Positions 20,831 to 31,189 of a DNA stretch of 64,000 nucleotides are shown here, one piece after another; positions within the stretch are counted from its first letter, which is position 1; every line of letters starts with the position of its first letter. Position numbers and translations under genes: made by a program. A model generated the notes under the pieces. That model ran no database searches. It had not been told where the DNA came from and saw only the letters and a program-made list of their open reading frames with translations. This DNA comes from Torymus aiolomorphi (lineage: Eukaryota; Arthropoda; Insecta; Hymenoptera; Torymidae): positions 26,041,862-26,105,861 of the forward strand of contig CM070874.1 of NCBI GenBank assembly GCA_036365515.1, in the 5' to 3' direction.

Positions 20831-22951
20831 CTTGTTCGCTCTCACCCTCCTTCTGAGTACTATCTCAACATCTGCCACACTCTGTACCAAAAACTTTAAT
20901 GAGTCCTTAAATATTTTTTTAAAACAATCAGTAAAACAAATAGTATTGTTATAAAACTTTCTACGAAAGTATAAAATAAGGCAAGTATCTGAGTTTTTCT
21001 GTGTATAATCTATAATATCATATATAATTATTTTATTAAATCTATAAAATAATATATATTATAATTTTTTAAAAGAAATCAAATAAATACTAGGAAAACA
21101 GTCTTTTACATCTTTGAGTTAGGGTATGCTCAACAAATTATATGTAACTACATTCACATTGTACACTTTAAATCAAACACATGAAAGTTGTGAAATCAAT
21201 TTTTAATAGTCAAGTAATGCAAACAACTCCCCGAAACCATCATTGTAAGTATGACTGTTCTCAGAATTTTATTCAAATTGGTTCATCCATCTATATACAA
21301 ATTAAACACAAGAAAGTACTGAAATCAATTTATTGTAGGCAAGTACCGAAATAAACTTTTTGTACTTCGGATGTAAAATTGCACCACAGTACTTCTACAA
21401 AACTGTAGAACATACGCCCTTTACATACGCGTGGGTGAAAATTATTTCGAATTATATATATAACTATATTCTATAACGTCTCCTTTTTATTTTTCAAATA
21501 TTTTACAATTACATCCTATTGAAAAAAAATTCTATAACATTACGTTCTATAACATCATCTTGGGAGGACAAGGGAAGTCTAGAGATGCATGCTCTAGCAA
21601 GGAGTGGTCCTATGATGTTCCATACATACTTGGCGGGCCCGACGGTTGGTACTGTAAGTATGACTGGGCTTACTGGTGAGCTATTTAAATGTAGAATACT
21701 AAAAATATTTGTATGAATTCACGAACACTATTTATCTATATAGTCTACTATAAATAATTGCATTAGCTCTAATTTTTAATTAATACCACTATATCCTATA
21801 TAATATCTCTAGAATCAGGATAAACTTTCACTAGAAAATGGGTGGGTGTACCTGTGTCCGTCCATCTAAGTCCAATTACCGGCCACTTCTTCTTCTGCGA
21901 TTAACTATTACAAAATGGATAAGTTTAAATCTTAAGACAGCAATTTCGAAAGGGGGTAAAACAGATAATTCATATAAATTTTTAGTGCACTCAAAAGATC
22001 TCTACATTTTTACCTGCCGTGCTTTATATAAGTAAATTATATTTTGTATTCTATGGCACTTCTATTTAAAAACAGGGATAGATTTACGAACCAGCATTTA
22101 ATTTGTAGAAAAAATTCATTTACACATTTTAACCGATCTGGCCCGCCAAGTATGTATGGGACATCATAGGACCACCCCTTGCTAGAGCATGCATCTCTAG
22201 ACTTCCCTTATCCTCCCAAGATGATGTTATAGAACGTAATGTTATAGAATTTTTCTTCAATAGGATGTAATGGAAAAATATTTGAAAAATAAAAAGGAGA
22301 CGTTATAGAATATAGTTATATATATATAATTCGAAATAATTTTCACCCACGCGTATGTAAAGGGCGTATGTTCTATAGTTTTGTAGAAGTACTGTGGTGC
22401 AATTTTACATCCGAAGTACAAAAAGTTTTATTTCGGTACTTGCCTACAATAAATTGATTTCAGTACTTTCTTGTGTTTAATTTGTATATAGAAGGATGAA
22501 CCAATTTGAATAAAATTCTGAGAACAGTCATACTTACAATGATGGTTTCGGGGAGTTGTTTGCATTACTTGACTATTAAAAATTGATTTCACAACTTTCA
22601 TGTGTTTGATTTACAGTGTACAATGTGAATGTAGTTACATATAATTTGTTGAGCATACCCTAACTCAAAGATGTAAAAGACTGTTTTCCTAGTATTTATT
22701 TGATTTCTTTTAAAAAATTATAATATATATTATTTTATAGATTTAATAAAATAATTATATATGATATTATAGATTATACACAGAAAAACTCAGATACTTG
22801 CCTTATTTTATACTTTCGTAGAAAGTTTTATAACAATACTATTTGTTTTACTGATTGTTTTAAAAAAATATTTAAGTTCTCATTAAAGTTTTTGGTACAG
22901 AGTGTGGCAGATGTTGAGGGAGTACTCAGAAGGAGGGTGAGAGCGAACAAG
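20831..22951. mobile_element. Large inverted repeat, about 810 bp arms, 500 bp loop
   Basis: The left arm 20831-21639 and right arm 22140-22951 are reverse complements at about 97-98% by eye. Outer ends are CTTGTTCGCTCTCACCC and its complement; inner ends are at TGGCGGGCC. The loop (21640-22139) is non-coding except for an unrecognised 65-codon frame. The form fits a non-autonomous DNA transposon with very long terminal repeats, or a palindromic duplication. I see no clear target duplication. Open frames in the arms (for example 21519-21716) recur on both strands and look incidental. Confidence 0.8.
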
Positions 22952-23074
22952 AGAGAGGGGAGAGGGATGAACAATAATTACATTGTGTATAATTGCCTAA
23001 GTTTTTACTTTTGTAAAAAATTCTTTTAGAGAGATTTCACAACTTTTCAGGAGTAAAAGTTCATTAAATATATT

Positions 23075-23185
23075 ATTTTATAAATTACACAGAAAAACTT
23101 AGATACTTGCCTTATTTTATACTTTCGTAGAAAGTTTAAATTAACAATAATATTTGTAAAATGATTTTGTCTTTACTTGCCTGAG
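23075..23185. repeat. Partial direct copy of the inverted-repeat arm
   Basis: The stretch CACAGAAAAACT.AGATACTTGCCTTATTTTATACTTTCGTAGAAAGTTT repeats the arm segment at about 22780-22830, with divergence after it. It shows that the arm family is dispersed here. Confidence 0.7.
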
Positions 23186-23347
23186 GTTTTACTTTTATAA
23201 AAAAATTAGAGATTCAGAGATTTCACAAAACGTTTCAAGAGTTAATTAAAGGACATTTAACAATGTATGTTAAGTAAAATATACATACTGTTATGTGGGA
23301 GATAGAGGACAGACAGAATAAAGATGAATTGGTCGCGTAAAAAATAT

Positions 23348-23418
23348 GCGACGAGCGGGATTCGAACGCACGATCTCGAGGTTTGTAGGCCCGCGCTCTA
23401 CCACTGAGCTAACGTCGC
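23348..23418 (-). tRNA. tRNA-like gene, possible pseudogene
   Basis: Read on the minus strand it folds as a 71-base tRNA with discriminator A. D arm GCTC/GAGC is perfect and the A box TAGCTCAGTGG is canonical. The loop 32-38 is CTACAAA, giving an apparent anticodon ACA, which is unusual for a eukaryotic nuclear tRNA. The T loop is TTCGAAT. One mismatch occurs in each of the acceptor (position 7-66), anticodon (31-39) and T (52-62) stems. A run of six Ts lies about four bases past the 3' end, as for Pol III termination. It may be a decayed tRNA or the head of a tRNA-derived SINE. Confidence 0.5.
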
Positions 23419-23419
23419 G

Positions 23420-23884
23420 ATGCTTGCTCGAGAGCATCGCGAGTGCCTTAGTCCTTATCATGAGGCGGATGCGTCAGGGCTCGGATGACGGTCGAGGTGA
23501 GCCCGTGACAATACTTATATAAAAGTAGAAGAAAAGTAGTCTAGACAGTTTGCTATAATTCGTGATCCAGATTCAATTGCATCTACATCCATACATATAG
23601 GTCACACAGTATCAAACATAGTTTCAAATGCAATTTACTTATTATTTCAATTTACTTATTGATTCACTCATTTTGTATTAATTTTATTTATCCACTTTAC
23701 AAAACTTTTATGAAAATAAACAAAATAACATTTCACTGATATATATAATTTCACTTGGAAGCACCGTGTTTTTAAATTAAAAAAAAACAACAGCTAATTT
23801 TTATTATTTATTACAAATAGTTTTTTCACATACCCACATATAACAAACTCATATTCCAAGGTTTATCCACATAAGACCTTGGAT
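23420..23884. other. Spacer without recognised gene
   Basis: GC-richer up to about 23510 (upstream of the tRNA-like locus on its own strand), then AT-rich. Nothing else seen. Confidence 0.4.
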
Positions 23885-26245
23885 CCATAGATTCGATGAT
23901 CGAAAATAACTGAGAGTATTTCTCGTCGATCGAGAATCATTGCGAGAGTATTTCTCGAAGGTCGAGTATGACTCTGGGAAAATCACTCAAAAAGTATTAC
24001 GCAACGATCGGGAATCACTACAAAAGTATTTCTCGATAGTCGAGGATCACTAAAAGAGTATTTCTCGATGATAAAGAATCACTCTGGGAGAATCATTCCA
24101 TATGTATTACGTGACGATCGAGAATAACTCCAAGAGTATTTCTCGACGGTCGAGAATCACTCCGAGATTCACTGAAGTGTTGAGAATCACTCTGCGAGTA
24201 TTTCTTGGCGGTCGAAAAATACTCCGAGAGTATTTCTCGACGGTCGAGAATCACTCCGAGAGTATTTCTCGACGGTCAAGAAGCACTCTGAGAGATTTAC
24301 TCCAAGAGTATTTCGCCATGCTCGAGAATCACTCGGAGAGTATTTCTCGACGATTGGGAATAAATCCAAGAGTATTTTTCGACGATCGAAAAATAGTCCG
24401 TGAGCATTTCTCGACGATCGACAATCACTTCGAGCGTATTTCACGACGGTCGATAATCACTCTGGGAGAATTCTTCCAAGAGTATTACGTGACGATCTAT
24501 AATCACACTGAGAGTATTTCCCGATGGTCGAGAATCACTCTGAGAGTAGTACCCGTCGAATGGAAATCACTCCGAGATTATTTCACGACGGTCGAGAATC
24601 ACTCGGGGAGAATCATTCCAAAAGTATTACGAGGCACTCGAGAATCACTGCAGGAGTATTTCTCGATGATCGAGAATCACTCCGAGAGTATTTCTCGACG
24701 GCCGATAATTACTCTAAGAGAATCACTTGAAGAGTATTTCTCGACCGTCGGGAATCACTCTGTGAGAATCACTTCAAGAGTATTACACGACGATCGAGAA
24801 CTACACCAAGAGTATTTCTGGACAGCCGAGAATCACTATAGGAGTATTTCTCGACGATCAAAAATCACTCCGGAGTTCACTCGAGTGTTGAGAAAGACTC
24901 TGCGAGTATTTCTCGGCGATAGAAAAATACTTCAAGAGTAGTTCTCGATGGTCGATCATCATTCGGGGAGTATTTCTCGACGATTGGGAATAACTGCAAG
25001 AGTATTTCTCAACGGTCGAGAGTCACACCGAGAGAATTACTAGAAGAGTATTCCTCGACAATTGAGAATCACTCCGAGAGTTGATCTCAAAGGTCGAGAC
25101 CCAGAGAGTAGTTCTCGACGGTCGCCAATCGCTCCGAGAGAATTTCACCGAGAGTATTTGCCGACGATCGAAAATCACTCCAAGAGTAGTTCTTGATGGT
25201 TGGGAATCACTGTGGGAGAATCAATCCAAAAGTATTACGTGACGATCTAGAATTACACTGAGAGTATTTCCCGATGGTCGGGAATCACTTTGGAAGTATT
25301 ACTCGATGGTCGCTAAGCATTCTGAGAGCATTTCTCGTCGATCGAGAATCACTCCGAGATTATTTCTCGACGGTCGAGAATCCCTACAGTAGAAAAATAC
25401 TCCAAGAATAGTTCTCGACTGTCGAGAATCACACCGAGAGTATTTCTCGTCGTTCAAGAATCAGAATGAGAGAATGACTCCAAGAGTATTTCTCGGCCGT
25501 CGAGAATCACCCGGAGATAATTTCTGGACGATTGGAAATAACTCCAAGAGTATTTCTCGATGGTCGAGAATCACACCGAGCGTATTTCACGACGGTCGAG
25601 AATCACTCCGGGAGAATTACTCCAAGAGTATTACGTGATGATCTAGAATCACACTAAGAGTATTTCCCGATGGTCGGGAATCACTCCTAGAGAATCACTC
25701 CAAGAGTATTTTCCAACGATCCAAAAACACTCCGAGAGTATTTCCCGAAGGTTGAGAAACACTCAGAGAGAATGACTTCAAGAGTATATCTCGACAGTCG
25801 ATAATCGCTCCGAGAGAATTACGCCGAGAGTGTTTGGCGACGATCAAGAATCACTCCAACAGAAACTCTCGACGGTCGCGAATAACTCTGAGAAGATTTC
25901 ATGACGATAGATAATTACTAGGACAGTATTTGTCGACGATCGAGAATTACAACGAGATTATTTCTTGATGGTCGAGAATCACTGAGATTATTTCACCACG
26001 GTCGGCAATCTCTCTGAGAGTTCGCTCGAGTGTTGATTATCACTCTGCGAGTATTTCTCGACGGTTGAAAAATACTCCGAGAGTATTACTCGACGGTCGA
26101 GAGTCACTCCGAGAGTATTTCTCGTCGGTCGAGAAGCACTTCGAGAGTAGTTTTCGACGATCAAGAATCACTCAGGGATAATCACTTCAAGAGTATTACG
26201 CGACAATTGAGAATAACTCTGAGAGTATTTTTCGGCGGTCGAGAA
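23885..26245. repeat. 32 bp hairpin-forming minisatellite, about 74 units
   Basis: The unit is GAGAGTATTTCTCGACGGTC plus GAGAATCACTCC; exact copies start at 24226 and 24258, giving a 32 bp period. Units carry frequent substitutions and occasional partial units. Each has a palindrome TTCTCGA-CGG-TCGAGAA. All three forward frames of the unit lack stops. Because 32 is not a multiple of three, an open frame rotates through them, which produces a 279-codon frame at 24102-24941 with a 32-residue super-repeat. I regard that frame as incidental. Confidence 0.93.
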
Positions 26246-26940
26246 CCGCTTCCAGACCAAGTCGAGTGTGAGCGGAAGTTGATACAGCTTCCGTTCGTAG
26301 CGATTGTACCGTTTGCGGAAGGAGGAAAGGGTGGGACCAGGACGAACCTGCTCCGCGAATACTCCAAAACCCGGACCATTGGCCTCGTGGAAAGGGGTTT
26401 CGGCAGCGCTTCAATCCCCGATGCCGAGAAGATAGTATTCCCGAGTCCGCGGCGCCATCAATGGCGACAGAGGCCACTCCTGTTGACGTCTTAACTTTCG
26501 AGGTGGAAGTGGGGGAGACGGCACGATCTCCGGGAGCTAACGAGGAGGTCACGGAATCGTCCCATCCCATCTCCGAGGTAGCGAACGAGGGCACGCCAGT
26601 CGTGGGGTTACCGGTGGGAGAACGATCGGTGTTCAACCGTCTAGGCAGTCGATCGTCAGTAAGGTCGCAGAGAAGGTCGCCGGACCGGTTTCCGGATTTG
26701 AGTGGGTGTCCTACCCGGGGGGCTCTGGGTCTCCGCCCTGTACCTGTAAATCTTACTCTCTGATATTGTAGCTATCGTCGCGCAGCATTCTGACTTCGCA
26801 GCTGCACGAGTCAGAGAAAACATACTGCGAATTATCGCTGTCGTTGTCGTCGACGAGAATTTTAGCAACCCACGGGCCTCGACGAGTTATTTGCTGTCAA
26901 CGTCGAATAGTGTTAACATGAAATAGGGTTATGTAAAGTA
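26246..26940. other. GC-rich patch with short open frames, unassigned
   Basis: Base composition rises sharply after the minisatellite. A 100-codon plus-strand frame (26461-26763, starting MATEATPVDV) and a 146-codon minus-strand frame (26196-26636) overlap; neither has a motif I recognise. The plus-strand frame, with acidic then Arg/Ser-rich composition, could be the start of a retrotransposon gag, but this is a guess. Confidence 0.25.
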
Positions 26941-27169
26941 TATATAAACAATAATCTGTTGTGCACGGCAACCGTCTGAAGTTGCGCGATCGGTCTCTCT
27001 AACCTCCACCAAAATCGCCGACTTAAATCATTATTTACTCAAAATCAGTACATTTTCGGGACTTGGGCCCATTGGGACTTTTGTTCAGGAGATAATAAGC
27101 CACAATTTGAATATATTTTCAGGCCATTTCACCGGGACCCAATCTCCCATTTGATTCTTCCGGGGTCCT

Positions 27170-27910
27170 TTCTTATATTTGCATTTTTAAAAAGAACATT
27201 CGATTGATTGATTCAATATTTTTACCACTTATTACACTTATCGAGTACAACGTTGCGTTAAAATTTCAAAAGGTTATGTTGATTTGTTTCCGAGAAAAAA
27301 ATTATTTTTGAAAAAATGCGCGTTTTCTTTCGTTTACGATAACAGGAGTAAAGGTCAATGAGTCATTTCGAAATTTGGCAGAGAATTAGCTTTTTTATGT
27401 CTAAGGAGTCAGTTTATTGCCTAAAAAAATCTGACCGTTATGACCAAAGATATTTGAGGTTAAAATTTTTTTATAAATTTTTTTATAAATATTTGCATTT
27501 TTAAACAGAATATTCTATTGATTGATTCAAAATTTTTACCACTTATTACTCTTATGGAATACAAAATTATGTTAAAATTTTAAGAGGTTATATTGATTTG
27601 TTTCCGAGAAAAAAATCATTTTTGGAAACAGGTGCGTTTTCTTTCATTTACGATATCAGGAGTAAAAGTCAATGAATCGTTTTGAAATTTAGCAAAATAT
27701 TAGCTTTTTTATATCTAAGGATTCAGTTGTTTGCCGAAAAATATCTGACCGTTGTGACCAAAGATATTTGAGGTTAACATTTTTGTGTAAATTTCTTATA
27801 TTTGCATTTTTAAAAACAATATTTGATTGATTGACACAAAATTTTTACCACTTATTACACTTATGGAGTACAACATTGTGTTAAAATTTCAAGCGGTTGT
27901 GTTGGTCAAA
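27170..27910. repeat. About 310 bp satellite, 2.3 units
   Basis: Units contain in order TTTGCATTTTTAAA, TTTTTACCACTTATTAC, GATTTGTTTCCGAGAAAAAA, GCGTTTTCTTTC and GACCAAAGATATTTGAGG. The G of TTTGCAT lies at 27181, 27495 and 27804, so periods are 314 and 309. The third unit is truncated. Non-coding. Confidence 0.85.
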
Positions 27911-28418
27911 ATTTTTTTACTCGATCCAAATTAGCACCAAAACACAAATGTAAAGTTTTAGAGCAAATATGCAATAGTTCTATTTAATTTGTATATCATA
28001 TATAAATAAAATAATTATTCTGTGTTAGGGCATATCCCCGAGAAAGTAATTTCTGATTGAGTCCTGCGGCAACGTGTACTAGGGCAACGATAATAATTGA
28101 CTTTCAAAATATGAATTTCGTAAAAATTTCATAAAAATATTTCATAAAAATATCGATTCTTGTATATGAAAAAAACTACCTCTCTGTTAAATTGCAAAAC
28201 GATTCGTTGTCATTTGTTAAGAAGTATAACTTAGTTGTTATATTTGTATGATTGTTACAATGATGGATTAACTTTAAACCACTAAGTCGAGCAGGATAGT
28301 AGTTAAATACTTATTTCAAAACAAATATTTATTAGATTATTGCCAATACATACTTTTCTTTCTCAAACTAATGTATTTGTTAAAATTTTTTATAACAATA
28401 GTTAATTGTTTGTATAGG
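27911..28418. other. AT-rich spacer
   Basis: No feature seen; ends at the target site ATAC (28419-28422) of the gypsy element. Confidence 0.4.
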
Positions 28419-28422
28419 ATAC

Positions 28423-29165
28423 TGTAAGGGGGTGCAGTTAGGGAAAGGGTATTAATCCCAATCGGGGATTCGCGGGGTAATATACTGGCGTACTATACGT
28501 CCGGCCGTCTCACCGTTGTAGAATTACCTGTAGGCCGGCATGAGCGTCTCGGCACAGTTTCCGTGCATGGGAGGCCGGCTTCTATTGTAGAAAGCTTAGG
28601 CCGCTTTCTACGAGAGCCAGCGCTGCGCTCTGCCGCTGCTGTCAACTTCTGCCCGCGAACTACCGGCTGCTCGCTATGACCTAACTTTACCTGTGCAGCC
28701 GGTCTTTTCCGTACAACGCCTCTCGAGATAGCCTCCCAGCGGCTAAAGATATACTTACTCCCGCTACCGATGCTCCTCTAGGAGGCAATGCCTGCGACTA
28801 GCTACAGCGCTGAAAACAAAATGGTAGACGGTGGTATTCGGAGAGCATGCATAGGTTAAGGTCCGGTAAATAAATAAATACTCGTGACTGTTAAGATAAA
28901 ACAAAAGGGTTTATTCTAATTAAATATGTCGCACTAAGGGGCGCGACGCCCGAACGGCCAAGTTATAAATAACGTGCAGGCCGGGACTTAGTAGCGCCGA
29001 CAACCGGTGCCACGGACCTAACCCTCCACGCGAGGTTAGGGTTTGCGCACGCGTGGCCGCGGTGTAAGCGGCCGCCGATGTAGTGGCGGAGCCGCTCCCC
29101 CGCTCACTCACTACCAACACGCTACAAAATGCAAGCGCACTTACACAGGGCTGGCCAGCCATCGC

Positions 29166-29242
<77 letters not shown>

Positions 29243-29616
29243 GTAGGCTCGAACTCGCTGCAAGGGGTGAACGGGGATGGTGCAGGCCTCGCTGTCCCCG
29301 TCCTTCTCGATTAGGTGCTCTCTTTCCCTCCCACGCTCTCTTGCGGTTGGTGGAGGCGCTGTGGCGGTCACGTTTGCAGCGGTGGAGGCGCGACAGTCAC
29401 TCACTCCGCAGGATGCGCGGCAGTGACGGTCTACTACTTTCGCGTGTCACGGCAGTCAACAACATGGCCGCGGTGTCGCATCGGTAGCGGCGCGGCGGCT
29501 TTGTCTTCTTCTCCATCTGCCTCGTTCGCGCGCCGCGTGGCGCGCTATCACTCATGGTACGTGTAAGCGCGCGAGATTCGAATCTCGCAATGCTGTATAC
29601 GTGATTCTCATAACTT
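28423..29616 (-). repeat. Outer gypsy left (3') LTR, main part
   Basis: Runs from TGTAAGGGG to the LINE target site TAACTT (29611-29616). Contains a CT microsatellite (29168-29236) and, on the minus strand, an AATAAA signal near 28907. It aligns with 41949-42727 plus 48311-48800. The frames inside it are not genes. Confidence 0.9.
29168..29236. repeat. (CT)n microsatellite in LTR
   Basis: Pure CT run; the matching place in the right LTR is where the second LINE inserted. Confidence 0.95.
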
Positions 29617-29960
29617 GCGGGTGCCAGAGGCGCCCTCTGGCACGTGAGTATACATTACCGTCTTCCTACTGCTCTCACTTTTAAGAGCTTTAACTGCCGC
29701 CAACTTGCCTCGGGCGCTTTTGTTTCAGCGACTTGCATGCATCATATTGCAAGTCATCGCAGCAATTGAAGGCATCGCTGTGCATAACGACTTGTAATTT
29801 TCCTAGCTTGTTTTCGCCAGCACCATTCGGCCCTAATAAGTGAAGTTAGAGCAGCAGCTGAGAGTACGAGAGCGCGAAAGCGGCAGTTACGGTGAAAGCT
29901 AATAGGAGCGAGGTATGTCACACTCACATACATATCGTAACTATCGTGTGACAACTGGAC

Positions 29961-30546
29961 ATGAGTCAAAAGTGCGTTGTGAGTGGTGAACCACTGCAGC
30001 AGGACGCACTTAACTCTTGCTCAGATTGCAAAATTTCCGTGTCACACGAGATGCGCGAGTAAAAAAGAAAATGCGCCATGTGATCTATGCTGCGATGCCA
30101 AGCAGGCGAAAAAGGAGAAAAAATCCTCCTTAAATGAAAGTAAGCGTGCCACCGCTACCACGCGGTCAAGCGCCCATCGCACGCCAGGCTCTTCTGGTGA
30201 TACAACGAGAGTGAGAAAATCTGCCACCAACATCGTGAAACAGTCACGTGCGGACGCTAGCTCCTCACCGCCTCCCACACTCCCACTCAAGACTCTCTTC
30301 ACAGAGAAGCGCAGGCGGCCCCTCCTAAACTTGCCGCTCGGCGAGATTCTCTCGGCGGCGCGCAAGACGCTTAGCGTAGATGGGGCAACGGAGAAGCGCA
30401 GGCTGCCCCTCCTAAACTCGCCGCTCGGCGAGATTCTCTCGACAGCGCGCAAGGCGCTTAGCGTAGAAGGGGCTTCCTCCGCGGCAAACTCAAACTGCGC
30501 GGATGAGTCCTTAGTAATTTCTACGCCTGTTTACAAATGTAAATAA
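29961..30546 (+). pseudogene. LINE 1 ORF1, N-terminal part with cysteine cluster
   Basis: An ATG at 29961 opens a frame with Cys residues spaced as in a PHD finger (SCSDCKISVSH). It stops near 30060; the cluster continues in another frame (CHTRCASKKENAPCDLC), so a one-base shift splits it near 30050. The rest is basic and Ser-rich. It contains an 87-base tandem duplication at about 30304-30477: the 29-residue unit with PLLN.PLGEIL..ARK.LSV occurs twice. ORF1 proteins bind LINE RNA. Confidence 0.7.
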
Positions 30547-30670
30547 TATCAGCATAGAAAGGAGAAATAGTAGCATCGTTGGAGGATCGCCTAACTCCAC
30601 TAAGAGCGGTGACGTAACACCATCAGCCGAGTCACCTGTATAAAATAATATAATTATCCCGGAGAGCACA

Positions 30671-30958
30671 TTGGACCTTTTTTTTCAACACTTTACTATG
30701 CTCCAAAAACAGTTTGATGAGATTAATGCCCACATGAGCCGAAATCATGTGGCCTCTGCTGATTCTTCATCTATAGCACCAGCATCTGAGGAGATGAATA
30801 AGGATCTGGTGAGACGTATTTCGGCTCTGCAGGAATTAGTGACGAAGCAGACTTCCCAGCTGGAGGAACTGCGTATCGATCGTCAGATCCTCTTGAAGGA
30901 AAACAGGCTCATGAAAGAGCAGATAAATAGTCTCAGTGTTAATCTAAATGCTCTGTAG
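30671..30958 (+). pseudogene. LINE 1 ORF1, coiled-coil part
   Basis: 95 codons with regular Leu/Ile spacing (LVRRISALQELVTKQ, LEELRIDRQILLKEN), a coiled coil probably used for trimer formation. Starts after an untranslatable gap from the cysteine part and ends at a stop. Confidence 0.65.
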
Positions 30959-31189
30959 GGTTGTACGAACATCGTCAATGATTTCACTTTATGTGCCTCT
31001 GCGAGACGGGCTCCCGGGCACAAACGCTGCAGAGGGCAGGGATGAGGGCAGCAAAATGGTAATCTAGTGCGGCGTGGATTGTGGAAAAATCAAGATGCCG
31101 CCAGAGGATTTTAGTTTCGCTGTACTCAACACTGTACTCCCATCTCTCTTGAAATCAGACTGTCCAGTGGAGAGTTACTTAAGCAAATT

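Noticed and set aside
21519..22035. 65-codon frames in the large inverted repeat and its loop
   Set aside because: No similarity or domain; one lies in the palindromic arm.
24102..24941. 279-codon open frame in the minisatellite, resembling a repeat protein
   Set aside because: It follows from a 32 bp unit without stops in any frame; composition and periodicity match the DNA repeat, and there is no start context or non-repeat domain.
24000..26200. CRISPR-like array (palindromic repeat cores with spacers)
   Set aside because: The whole 32 bp unit repeats, spacers are not unique, and the setting is eukaryotic with no cas genes.
29043..29566. Ser-Leu or Arg-Glu repeat proteins in the gypsy LTR, and similar frames at 53545-54414
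   Set aside because: Translations of CT/AG microsatellites inside LTRs.
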